A stretch of DNA of 35,948 nucleotides from NCBI GenBank assembly GCA_021800255.1, contig JAJYZC010000038.1:1-35948 (forward strand), read 5' to 3'. The notes under the pieces are model-generated. The model ran no database searches. It was not told the DNA's origin and saw nothing but the letters and a program-made list of their open reading frames with translations. Both the position numbers and the translations under genes were made by a program. Positions 18,576 through 27,200 of the stretch are shown one piece after another. Numbering within the stretch: the first letter of the stretch is position 1; every line of letters starts with the position of its first letter. The stretch comes from Acidobacteriota bacterium. Lineage in GTDB: Bacteria > Acidobacteriota > Terriglobia > Terriglobales > Acidobacteriaceae.

Positions 18576-18662
18576 GGCGGGTTGGCGGAACTGGCAGACG
18601 CAGGGGTCTCAAAAACCCCCGAGAGCAATCTCATATCGGTTCGATTCCGATACCCGCCACCA
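18576..18662 (+). tRNA. tRNA-Leu (anticodon CAA)
   Basis: The 87-base gene has acceptor arms GGCGGGT and ACCCGCC, a D arm with GGCGGAACTGGCAGAC, an anticodon stem GGGGT/ACCCC with loop CTCAAAA (anticodon CAA, reading UUG), a long class II variable arm, T stem ATCGG/CCGAT with loop TTCGATT, and an encoded CCA. glpK begins 72 bases downstream on the same strand. Confidence 0.96.
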
Positions 18663-18734
18663 TCTGGCGCCGTCCCCCAAAAAATCAATGCAAAAGATCT
18701 CCCAGTGTGGTCAGTTGGAAAGGTGCAGTCCAGC

Positions 18735-20219
18735 GTGAGTTACATATTGGCGCTCGACCAGGGAACGACCAGTTCGCGGGCAATTCTCTTTGACCAAGCG
18801 GGCGCGATTGCCGCCGTCGCACAGCGCGAGTTCCGGCAGTTCTATCCGCAGCCGGGATGGGTGGAGCACGATCCCATGGAAATCCTGACCACGCAGATAG
18901 GCTGCGCCTCGGAGGCGCTGGCCAAAGCTGGCGCGCGGCCGCGTGATCTCGCCGCCATCGGCATCGCCAACCAGCGCGAGACGGCTATCGTGTGGGAGCG
19001 CGCCACGGGCAAGCCCATCCACCCGGCCATCGTTTGGCAGGACCGGCGCACCGCTCCGCTGTGTCAGGCATTGGAGGAGAGCGGCGCGGGAGAAGCCATC
19101 TCGTCGAGGACCGGCCTGGTGCTCGATCCGTATTTTTCCGCCACCAAGGTCAAGTGGATACTCGACCGCGTGGAGGGTGCGCGGGCGCGCGCCGCGCGCG
19201 GCGAGCTGGCCTTCGGTACCGTGGATAGCTGGCTCATCTGGCATCTGACCGGCGGCCGGCGCCACGTAACCGATGTAACCAACGCCTCGCGCACGCTGCT
19301 CTTGAATATCGTCAAGGGCGAGTGGGACGCCGAATTGCTGCGGCTCTTAGAGATTCCAGAGAGCTTGCTGCCGGAGGTGGTCTGGTCGAGCGAAAAGGTG
19401 GGGGAGGCGGCGGCGTTGGGTCTGGACGGCGCGGCCATCGCGGGCATTGCCGGCGATCAGCAGGCCGCGCTCTTCGGCCAGATGTGCTGGCAGGCGGGCG
19501 AGGCCAAAAACACCTATGGCACCGGCTGCTTCCTGTTGCAAAACATCGGCACGGAGTTTGTGCGCTCCCAGCACCGGCTCATCACGACCATTGCGGCCAG
19601 CGCGCAGCGGCGGCTCGAATACGCGCTCGAAGGCAGCATCTTCATCGGCGGCGCGGCGGTGCAGTGGCTGCGCGACAACTTGAAGCTCATCGGCGCGGCA
19701 GCCGAGGTGGAGGCGCTGGCCGCCAGCGTTCCGGACGCGGGCGGCGTGGTCTTTGTGCCCGCCTTTGTGGGCCTCGGCGCGCCGCACTGGGACGCGCACG
19801 CCGCCGGCCTGTTGATCGGCCTGCGCCGCAGCACTCAACCCGCGCACATCGCGCGCGCCGCTCTGGAGGCGATTGCCTTTCAAGTGGCCGACGTACTGGA
19901 GGCCGTGGCTGCCGAGACCGGAGCGCCGCTAAAGGAACTGCGCGTGGACGGCGGCGCGGCGGTAAACGACCTGTTGATGCAGTTCCAGGCCGATCTCTTG
20001 GGCGTGCCCGTGGTGCGCCCGCGGGTAACCGAAACCACCGCGCTGGGTGCGGCGTATCTGGCGGGATTGGCGGCGGGCTTCTGGGCCAGCCCTGCCCATC
20101 TGCGCGCCGGGCGGCAAAACGACGTGCGCTTCGCGCCCAAAATCAATGCGGGCGAGCGCGCTGCGCGCCGTGATGAATGGCGGCGCGCCGTGGAGCGGGC
20201 CAAAAACTGGAGCGCGTAG
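18735..20219 (+). CDS. glpK: Glycerol kinase
   Basis: The 494-residue FGGY kinase converts glycerol and ATP to glycerol-3-phosphate. It starts [19 protein letters not shown] (the first FGGY motif), has VWQDRR and the adenine-side motifs [15 protein letters not shown] and [16 protein letters not shown], and ends at the usual length. The frame is open upstream through the tRNA gene to 18582, which cannot be coding. The GTG at 18735 is chosen because similarity begins there and GGAAAGG lies about ten bases upstream; a GTG at 18723 is an alternative. With tRNA-Leu only 72 bases before it and no clear separate promoter, co-transcription with the tRNA is possible. No glpF or glpD is adjacent. Confidence 0.93.
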   Translation: MSYILALDQGTTSSRAILFDQAGAIAAVAQREFRQFYPQPGWVEHDPMEILTTQIGCASEALAKAGARPRDLAAIGIANQRETAIVWERATGKPIHPAIVWQDRRTAPLCQALEESGAGEAISSRTGLVLDPYFSATKVKWILDRVEGARARAARGELAFGTVDSWLIWHLTGGRRHVTDVTNASRTLLLNIVKGEWDAELLRLLEIPESLLPEVVWSSEKVGEAAALGLDGAAIAGIAGDQQAALFGQMCWQAGEAKNTYGTGCFLLQNIGTEFVRSQHRLITTIAASAQRRLEYALEGSIFIGGAAVQWLRDNLKLIGAAAEVEALAASVPDAGGVVFVPAFVGLGAPHWDAHAAGLLIGLRRSTQPAHIARAALEAIAFQVADVLEAVAAETGAPLKELRVDGGAAVNDLLMQFQADLLGVPVVRPRVTETTALGAAYLAGLAAGFWASPAHLRAGRQNDVRFAPKINAGERAARRDEWRRAVERAKNWSA

Positions 20220-20237
20220 CGGCGCGGCAGATGGCCG

Positions 20238-21116
20238 CTACTGCGCCGCCCACGGCGGCGGCAGCGGCTGGGGATGCGGCCGGCGCCCGAGAAGCACTAC
20301 CCGGATCGCTCCGCCGATCCCGCTGGGCGCGGGAACCGTTTCTGTGGCGCGGCTGGCGGCCTGGATCACGTTGACCGCTGCCGCCGCGGCCTGGCGCAGC
20401 GTGGTTTCGCCCACCGGCTTGCGCTTGCGGATGAACGCGAGTGTGGATGCGGTGAGGAAGCGGCGGCCAAAACCCTCATAAACGTATCTCTCCACGTAGG
20501 CGGTTTCTCCATAGATCCATACCCCGCGCGGGCTGCGCGCGCCCACCACCGTCGTTGCCATGCGCGCCGCCTCCACGCGCCCGGCGCGCGCCCCGGAGCG
20601 AGCATCGATGCGCACCACAAAGTTGCGCAGCGTGGCTGTGCGCGAGGCAGGATCATAGCTGGCTACGATCACCGAAAAGACCGTCCGGCCGGCGTAGGGA
20701 GCCAGCGCCCCAGGGTGTGAGCGCCGGAAGCGCACCACCGCGCGCACGCACGCGGCAGCCAGGCCATGCAGCGGAACCCCTGCGGCGCGGGCTGCGTGCC
20801 ACTCCAGATAGTCGCGCGCCACCGCGCCAATGTCGAGCAGCCGCGGCGCGGTGGCCAGGTAGCGGCAAACGTCCGCGGTGTGCGCCTGCGGCGGCGCCAC
20901 GAAGATCGAGTCGCCGGTGGTCACAACCACGGTGCGCGCAGGCCGCGCGAGTTCCAGGATCTTGAATTCCCCGTCACATGCGGCGCCCATAAATGTCATG
21001 CGGCTGTCGGCGGCCACCGCTACCCCCTCCGCCGAAGGCGCCAGCGCCACCAGCGTCGCGCGGGCCGGAGCCGCAAACACCAAAACGGCCAGCAGAATGA
21101 GGGAAAAACGGACCAT
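20238..21116 (-). CDS. Exported proteasome-beta-like Ntn hydrolase
   Basis: The 292-residue product begins with a signal peptide (MVRFSLILLAVLVFAAPARA) with an ideal Ala-Arg-Ala cleavage site, after which the mature chain starts TLVALAPSAEGVAVAADSR. This matches the start of proteasome beta subunits. Counting the exposed Thr as 1, Asp is at 17 (AADSR) and a Lys at 32 (EFKILEL), close to the catalytic T1/D17/K33 set. Other fold signs are VVTTGDSIFV, FSVIVASYDP and a late GGAIRVVLL strand. It probably is an Ntn-type hydrolase outside the cytoplasm whose nucleophile is freed by signal peptidase rather than autolysis; the substrate is unknown. The ATG at 21116 has no clear SD. It is convergent with glpK. 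Confidence 0.7.
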   Translation of the reverse strand: MVRFSLILLAVLVFAAPARATLVALAPSAEGVAVAADSRMTFMGAACDGEFKILELARPARTVVVTTGDSIFVAPPQAHTADVCRYLATAPRLLDIGAVARDYLEWHAARAAGVPLHGLAAACVRAVVRFRRSHPGALAPYAGRTVFSVIVASYDPASRTATLRNFVVRIDARSGARAGRVEAARMATTVVGARSPRGVWIYGETAYVERYVYEGFGRRFLTASTLAFIRKRKPVGETTLRQAAAAAVNVIQAASRATETVPAPSGIGGAIRVVLLGRRPHPQPLPPPWAAQ

Positions 21117-21182
21117 GTGTGGGTAGTATGGCACGTCTGCCGGCGCCGCCTGCGCAGGCCGATGCGTTATAGTCAAAAAGGA

Positions 21183-21593
21183 ATGGCAACTGCGCCCAAC
21201 AAGACTGCTGCCGGAAACGAGCGAGTACGGCCAGGGTTCGTTTATCTTCCCCTGATCGCGGGCTGGCTGGTGCCCGGCGGAGGACATTTTCTGCTCGGCA
21301 AATGGGTGCGCGGGGCGCTGCTGGCCGCGTCCGTCATCGCCATGTTCGCGCTGGGGCTGGCCATGCACGGCAAGCTCTACGGCAGTGCGCAAAACGTCCT
21401 GGAGATGCTGGGAATGGCTGGCGACCTGGGCAACGGGCTGCTGTTCTTGGTGAGCCGCGCTTTCGGGCTGGGCGCGTACATGGTGCGGATCACCACCCAG
21501 GACTACGGCACCAAGTTCATCGTGGTGGCCGGCCTGTTGAACGTGATCGCCGCCGTGGACGCCCACAATCTGCGCACAGGGAGGAAATCGTAG
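21183..21593 (+). CDS. Small polytopic membrane protein, TM2-like
   Basis: The 136-residue product has about three hydrophobic segments: YLPLIAGWLVPGGGHFLLGKW, ALLAASVIAMFALGLAM and FIVVAGLLNVIAAVD. The PGGGHFLLGKWVRGALL motif resembles the glycine-rich turn of TM2/DUF5683-type small membrane proteins, but I cannot name its family. AAAAAGGA lies immediately before the ATG at 21183; an in-frame ATG at 21162 is an alternative. Its stop overlaps the GTG of the next small membrane gene by one base, so the two are translationally coupled. It is divergent from the exported Ntn hydrolase, with only 66 bases between the starts. Confidence 0.7.
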   Translation: MATAPNKTAAGNERVRPGFVYLPLIAGWLVPGGGHFLLGKWVRGALLAASVIAMFALGLAMHGKLYGSAQNVLEMLGMAGDLGNGLLFLVSRAFGLGAYMVRITTQDYGTKFIVVAGLLNVIAAVDAHNLRTGRKS

Positions 21594-21772
21594 TGTTCCA
21601 GCCCTCCCACTTTACTGCCGTGCTGCTGTTCGCTCTCTTCGCCTCTACCGTTTTCGGCATCACCATGCGCGAGACGCCTAGAAACATGTTCCGCTATGGA
21701 CTCTATTGTTTTCTGCTCTTCGTAGGCTCGACGATCGTGCTCAGTTGGGTGATGTACTTCATCGCGCCTTAA
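21593..21772 (+). CDS. 59-residue two-helix membrane protein, coupled to the preceding gene
   Basis: A GTG start overlaps the last base of the preceding stop codon, with GGGAGGA about seven bases upstream, an excellent ribosome-binding site. The product has two membrane helices (FTAVLLFALFASTVFGI and GLYCFLLFVGSTIVLSWVMYF) joined by a basic loop with RETPRNMFRYG. The 'FRYG' loop and two-helix shape suggest a subunit or assembly factor of a membrane complex, but no family is recognised. Confidence 0.7.
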   Translation: MFQPSHFTAVLLFALFASTVFGITMRETPRNMFRYGLYCFLLFVGSTIVLSWVMYFIAP

Positions 21773-21800
21773 CCCTCCCTGCCGCGGGCTTCCGGCCTGC

Positions 21801-22796
21801 TCAAGCCAAGCCGTCGCGTTGCCAGACGGCGGCATCGAAGATGTGCGCGCAATGGTAGCCTTCGTGCAGGTAGAGCTCGATGGCCTCAGCGTTGGCTTCA
21901 GTGACAGTAAGGGAGATCTCCGAAACCCCCTGGCGCAGAAAGGCGGAAGCGGCCACGGAGAGCAGTAGACGGGCCAATCCCCGGCGGCGGTAGGAGGGGT
22001 GGACGCAGACCTGGGTGATGTGTCCGCTTTGGGAACTGACGCGCGATCCCAGGATGAGGGCCGCAAACTCGCGGCTGCCGCGTTCCAAAACCACGTGCGA
22101 AGCCGGCGCAGAGAACGCTCCGCAGCCGGAGTAGCGCACAATGTTGTTGAGGAAGCGGGTCGAGCCGTAGACAGAACGGTACTGGTCGTTGATGAGGCTG
22201 TCCGCATGGCCGCCATAGGCCTCGCAAATGAGGCGCGCGGCGGGCGCCAGATCGTCGTAGCGCCAGCCGCGCAGAATCAGATTCTCAGGCAGACTGGCTG
22301 GGGGTGGGCTTTCACGGCCCTGAAGGGGCTGGACCATGAACAGCCGCCTGTAGATCCGGAATCCGGCGTCGCGGAAGACCGCGGAATAGGTCCCGGCCGG
22401 GTGGAGCAGCAGTTGCGCTTCGATGCGGTCGACTTGTGGCGAATTGAGCAGCAGTTCGAGGAGATGCTTGAGCAGGGTTTCCTCAATGGGGTGGGCTGAA
22501 GTGGAGCCGTTAGCCGGCTCGTTCGCGGCCGGGGAAATGGCAAAGACATCGCCGATCACGGCCTTGGTGTCCTCATAGACGCAAAAGACGTAGCCGGCGA
22601 TCCTGTCCGCCGTCAAGGCCACGTAGCCGGGAAGCATATGGCTGTCCAGGTACTGCATCAGGAGCTTGGCCGAGGGACGATAGTCCCAGTGCAGGCGCTG
22701 TTTCCAGAGTTCGCCTTCCGCCTCCAGTACCGGGCAGAGCATAGGCGCTGCAAAGTGCCGCAGGTCGAGGATTTCGATGGCCCTATCCAACACCAT
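21801..22796 (-). CDS. Tandem GNAT-fold N-acetyltransferase
   Basis: The 331-residue product has two GNAT modules. The N-terminal one (about residues 1-150) is weakly conserved. The C-terminal one (about 170-320) has the acetyl-CoA-binding pattern QVCVHPSYRRRGLARLLL (Q/RxxGxG/A version) and the late LTVTEANAEAIELYLHEGY. It would transfer an acyl group from acyl-CoA to an amine; the acceptor is unknown. The ATG at 22796 has GGAGAG six bases upstream; the frame is open to 22877 but similarity starts at the later Met. A 770-base gap lies upstream. Confidence 0.82.
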   Translation of the reverse strand: MVLDRAIEILDLRHFAAPMLCPVLEAEGELWKQRLHWDYRPSAKLLMQYLDSHMLPGYVALTADRIAGYVFCVYEDTKAVIGDVFAISPAANEPANGSTSAHPIEETLLKHLLELLLNSPQVDRIEAQLLLHPAGTYSAVFRDAGFRIYRRLFMVQPLQGRESPPPASLPENLILRGWRYDDLAPAARLICEAYGGHADSLINDQYRSVYGSTRFLNNIVRYSGCGAFSAPASHVVLERGSREFAALILGSRVSSQSGHITQVCVHPSYRRRGLARLLLSVAASAFLRQGVSEISLTVTEANAEAIELYLHEGYHCAHIFDAAVWQRDGLA

Positions 22797-23441
22797 GCTT
22801 CTCTCCGTGCAACCGGGCCGGCTTTGGCTGGCCCAGGAAAGTGAATCGGGACCGAAGCGAGCAAAGGGTAGTTCCATAGTATCCGGACCATCCTGAGAAT
22901 CGCGTCCGCAGCAGCGGATGCCACACTAATGACGGTGGCTCTGCTCTACATCCATTGGGAAACCGCTCTAGGTCTCTGAAACAGGTATTCGCTCCATCCA
23001 GATCGTACTCTCCCAGGCGCCGAAAGAAGACCTGGAGAACCTTCAAGTTACACAACAATAACCTGTTAGATGCCTAGGCGCAACAGCTCATGAACCGCTG
23101 CGTCTCTTCTCGCTCAATAACAACTCCTCCGGCCACTTTGACACGAGTTGTGTCCTGGCGCAACTACGGAGGCTCTCCGGTTCCGGCGGCTCACTTTGCC
23201 GCAACCTATCTGGGACAGCAGATGAAGCTGCGCATCTTGGCCGAAAGGCTGCCGGTCATCTCGCAGCGATTCTCCGGCATTCCGCCCTTTCCGCCTTTAT
23301 GCCTTGGCAGACGGAATTCGCGTATGTTCCTAGCGGCAACGCCTTCCAGACGCCACAGGAATCGCCCCAAGACGCGCAACTGGAACTCGCCCTGGTCTGA
23401 CCAGCCTGAGAAATTCCAGGGAATGTCCTGCGACATTTCTA
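22797..23441. other. Long gap with only an unrecognised start-less frame
   Basis: Apart from the promoter at 23442-23470 this 645-base stretch has no secure gene. One rightward frame is open from about 23061 to a TGA at 23398-23400 and has a protein-like composition (for example GTADEAAHLGRKAAGHLAAI, then MPWQTEFAYVPSGN). It lacks a plausible start and ribosome-binding site and matches nothing I know. It may be the remains of a gene. Confidence 0.35.
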
Positions 23442-23470
23442 TTGATTTTTGAAGAAAATGCCCTTAAAAT
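23442..23470 (+). promoter_or_regulatory. Sigma-70-like promoter for the 75-residue protein gene
   Basis: TTGATT at 23442-23447 and TAAAAT at 23465-23470 are 17 bases apart. Initiation near 23477 would give a leader of about 90 bases before the ATG at 23567. Confidence 0.55.
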
Positions 23471-23566
23471 GAAACAAAAGTCATTCCTGGACCCAGAGCA
23501 CACCCCGCCGGCGTCCGGGGACGGGATGTAAAGACAAATACGGCTTTTTTTAAGGACACAAATTCA

Positions 23567-23794
23567 ATGGCAAAACGTCGCGGAAATCCTAACTGGGGCA
23601 AGCCAGAGCCCATTGGCCCTGTTATGCCGACCGTCACCTCCTTCGAACAGATCGTCAAGGAGTTCAAGCTGCCCCCAGACCAGTACATCCGCTCCACTCG
23701 TCTGCGCGAGTGGGCGCGGCGCAACAAGAATTCCAAATATATCCCTGAGGCCCTTCTCGAAGCCTGGGGTTTTGAGATCGAATCGACCTTGTAG
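23567..23794 (+). CDS. 75-residue basic protein of unknown function
   Basis: The product starts MAKRRGNPNWGKPEP and contains FEQIVKEFKLPPDQYIRSTRLREWARRNKNSKYIPEALLEAWGF written in two helices. It has no signal peptide and no cysteine pair. AAGGA lies about ten bases upstream of the ATG, a promoter lies at 23442-23470 and a perfect 16-bp terminator follows, so it is a complete single-gene unit. The amphipathic basic helices could bind nucleic acid, but I do not recognise the family. Confidence 0.75.
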   Translation: MAKRRGNPNWGKPEPIGPVMPTVTSFEQIVKEFKLPPDQYIRSTRLREWARRNKNSKYIPEALLEAWGFEIESTL

Positions 23795-23809
23795 GATTTT
23801 CGCCAGTCA

Positions 23810-23845
23810 CAGCAAAAGCGCCGCCTTCAGGCGGCGCTTTTGCTG
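23810..23845 (+). terminator. Perfect 16-bp hairpin terminator
   Basis: Bases 23810-23825 pair perfectly with 23830-23845 around a TTCA loop and run into TTTAT. It ends the 75-residue protein gene and isolates ribBA, which starts 35 bases later. Confidence 0.85.
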
Positions 23846-23879
23846 TTTATACCCACTTAAGCGAGAATAAAAGCGCGTC

Positions 23880-25214
<1,335 letters not shown>

Positions 25215-25445
25215 TCAATGGAGTGACAGGCCCAATGCAATCGTGCCCGTTCGAGGACCTCCGAATGGTTTGGAATCGCTTCGCGCTGCCGGCGGTCCCC
25301 TTCGCGCCATTCGCAGTGGTAGACTCCCTCGCTATGAATCTCGATGCGGCCGTCGGCGCGCACCCCGATCACGCAGGCGGCCGTTGGACTCACGCGCGAT
25401 CGGGCAGAGTTGCCAGCCTTTGCTGGTTCGAACTTTCTTGAGCAC
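25215..25445 (-). pseudogene. Frameshifted N-terminal remnant of a tyrosine recombinase (phage/island integrase)
   Basis: Reading leftward from a GTG at 25445, one frame gives VLKKVRTSKGWQLCPIARE and SNGRLRD. Then the similarity shifts frame and continues VRADGRIEIHSEGVYHCEW, REGDRRQREAIPNHSEVLER. Together these recall the N-terminal region of a group of acidobacterial tyrosine recombinases that start with a K-VR--KGW--CP block followed by VDG-E--HPEG-YYLEWREG-KR. It ends at the ribBA stop after about 75 codons, with no core catalytic domain. It lies downstream of tRNA-Leu(CAG), on the same strand, as expected for an integrated element. Family recall, not a search, supports the call. Confidence 0.55.
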
Positions 25446-25540
25446 ATTGACCTGTGCTCCACGGCAAGCGAATCCACGGGACGCGGCATGGGCGGGATTG
25501 TCCGTCCTTCTCAAATCTCGCGCAAAAAAGCGCGGCAAAG

Positions 25541-25596
25541 TGGACACCACAATGGACACCAAAACCGCTGTTTTGTGGACACCATGGTGGACACCA
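25541..25596. repeat. Four copies of TGGACACCA in two 12-base-period pairs
   Basis: Exact 9-bp copies start at 25541, 25553, 25576 and 25588. Each pair has a 3-base gap; the pairs are separated by a CAAAAC/GTTTTG inverted repeat (25560-25575). The array lies between the tRNA-Leu 3' end and the integrase relic, where integrase arm-type or directionality-factor sites would be. Confidence 0.8.
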
Positions 25597-25625
25597 TGGA
25601 GATAAGTCATTGATTTTAAAGTACT

Positions 25626-25712
25626 TGGTGCCGAAGAAGGGACTCGAACCCCCACACCCTTGCGAGTACATGGACCTGAACCATGCGCGTCTGCCAATTC
25701 CGCCACTTCGGC
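25626..25712 (-). tRNA. tRNA-Leu (anticodon CAG)
   Basis: On the minus strand the 87-base gene has acceptor arms GCCGAAG and CTTCGGC, D arm GGCGGAATTGGCAGAC, anticodon stem CATGG/CCATG with loop TTCAGGT (anticodon CAG, reading CUG), a long variable arm, and an encoded CCA at its 3' end (left side). This 3' end faces the integrase relic, marking it as a likely attachment site. Confidence 0.96.
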
Positions 25713-25857
25713 ACGAGACGCAACCAGCCGGCATGCGCCGGGCAGGCAGCAACTCTGAGTTTCGCAAAGGCGGGAATCGGTGTCAAATGAGCCATGCGCA
25801 GGGCCGCGCCTGAAGCAGCAGCCGGCACATATATATCGGAACGAGGGAAAGCTTGAA

Positions 25858-25934
25858 TGGTGCGCCCGGAGAGATTCGAACTCCCGACCTAATGCTCCGG
25901 AGGCATTCGCTCTATCCAGCTGAGCTACGGGCGC
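25858..25934 (-). tRNA. tRNA-Arg (anticodon CCG)
   Basis: The 77-base minus-strand gene has acceptor arms GCGCCCG and CGGGCGC, D arm TAGCTCAGCTGGATAGAGC, anticodon stem AATGC/GCATT with loop CTCCGGA (anticodon CCG, reading CGG), T loop TTCGAAT and an encoded CCA. It lies 145 bases upstream of tRNA-Leu(CAG) in the same orientation. Confidence 0.96.
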
Positions 25935-26001
25935 GCTCTATCAGGATAGCGCATTCCGCGCTGCCTCATCCTCATCGCGGCCGCGAGGTTTTCGGTCCGT
26001 C

Positions 26002-26277
26002 TTATTCCGCGCCGCGCTCTGCCTCGCGCCGCGCGCGCAGCTCTTCCATCACCGACTGGATCAACTCTTTTGCGCCGCCGATGCCGTCCAGGACGGCCTG
26101 CAAATCCAGCCCCGGCTGGGCCGGATTGCGGCTCGACACGCAGTAGACTCCGTGCTGGCCCACCAGGATCAGCGCGTCGGTCAGCAGGTCCAGCGCCACG
26201 GCCAGCCGGCCTCGCTCGGCGCCCATCATCAGTTCGTGCTGCTCCAGCTCCGTCCGCTTCTCGTCGAATACATTCAT
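26002..26277 (-). CDS. 91-residue hypothetical protein
   Basis: The product begins MNVFDEKRTELEQHELMMG and is mostly helical, with a conserved-looking middle (LDLLTDALILVGQHGVYCVSSRNP) and a charged C-terminal helix ending LRARREAERGAE. It has no signal peptide or clear membrane segment, and I do not recognise the family. GGGAG stands only one or two bases before the ATG, so the start is not certain. It lies between tRNA-Arg and the divergent MlaE gene. Confidence 0.6.
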   Translation of the reverse strand: MNVFDEKRTELEQHELMMGAERGRLAVALDLLTDALILVGQHGVYCVSSRNPAQPGLDLQAVLDGIGGAKELIQSVMEELRARREAERGAE

Positions 26278-26423
26278 TCTCCCAGCCTACTCGAAGGGTC
26301 AGGATGAAGCTTCGCCATCTCTGGCCTGAGATGGAAATGGCGCAGCCCTCTGGAAGGGGACGGTTCATGCGCTATTCTGTCCACTGAAGCGGCGTACATT
26401 CCCATTTTGCAGGCCGGCAAACC

Positions 26424-27200
26424 ATGGCCATCAACTCCATCGATCGTACTGCCAAGCAAATCGTTCTCACCGTCCAGGACTACTCCCTGCTGGCCTGGAA
26501 CGCTTTCCTTAATCTCTTTCGCCCGCCAATTTACTGGCCGGAGTTCCTCATTCAATCCGACGTGATCGGTTTCGGCTCGCTGTCCATCGTGGTGCTCTCG
26601 GGCTTCTTCACGGGGTGCGTGCTGGCCCTGCAATCGGCGGCCACGCTGGCCCAATTCGGCGCCACCGCGGTGACCGGACGCTTCGTCAGCATGTCGATGA
26701 TCCGGGAGCTGGGGCCGGTGCTCACCGGCATCATGGTGTCGGGCCGCAACGCCTCCTCGATAGCCAGCGAACTGGGCTCCATGGTGGTCACCGAGCAGAT
26801 CGACGCCATGCGCGCCCTGGGCGTGGACCCTATCCGCAAACTGGTCACGCCGCGCATCTTCGCCTGCATCTCGATGCTCTTCTTCCTCACCATCCTGGCC
26901 GATGCCTTCGGCATCCTGGGCGGCGCCACGGTCACGGTTTTTCTCAATCATCAGAACGGCACCCAGTACTTCTCCATGGCTTGGGAGTATCTTCGCTTCC
27001 CTGACATCCTGCAAGGTCTCGTGAAGCCGCTGTTCTTCGGCTACATCGTCGCCTCCATCGGCTGCTTCTATGGCTTGAGAACCACCGGAGGCACCCAGGG
27101 TGTGGGCCGTTCCACCATTAGCGCCGTGGTCAACTCCTCGGTGCTCATCATCTTTGTGGATTTCCTTATCAGCCAGATCATGGTCTTTTTCTTCCGCTGA
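26424..27200 (+). CDS. mlaE: MlaE-family ABC transporter permease
   Basis: The 258-residue inner-membrane permease belongs to the MlaE/YrbE family, which moves phospholipids between inner and outer membranes. Typical segments are FTGCVLALQSAATLAQFGA, SMIRELGPVLTGIMVSGRNAS written around the conserved RELGP motif, and MVVTEQIDAMRALGVDP, the MlaE hallmark. About five membrane helices are visible. Its TGA overlaps the ATG of the ATPase gene (TGATG), so the two are coupled. No MlaD/MCE gene follows, so the substrate-binding partner must be encoded elsewhere. Confidence 0.92.
   Translation: MAINSIDRTAKQIVLTVQDYSLLAWNAFLNLFRPPIYWPEFLIQSDVIGFGSLSIVVLSGFFTGCVLALQSAATLAQFGATAVTGRFVSMSMIRELGPVLTGIMVSGRNASSIASELGSMVVTEQIDAMRALGVDPIRKLVTPRIFACISMLFFLTILADAFGILGGATVTVFLNHQNGTQYFSMAWEYLRFPDILQGLVKPLFFGYIVASIGCFYGLRTTGGTQGVGRSTISAVVNSSVLIIFVDFLISQIMVFFFR

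Noticed and set aside
18582..18734. Upstream extension of glpK through tRNA-Leu
   Set aside because: The tRNA is complete with CCA, so the extension cannot be coding; glycerol kinase similarity starts at the GTG at 18735.
20766..21182. Upstream extension of the 136-residue membrane-protein frame
   Set aside because: It is antisense to the Ntn hydrolase and lacks membrane or domain features; an SD-supported ATG lies at 21183.
25541..25596. CRISPR-like repeats
   Set aside because: The units are only 9 bp with 3- and 14-base gaps, far too short for CRISPR repeats and spacers, and no cas gene is present.
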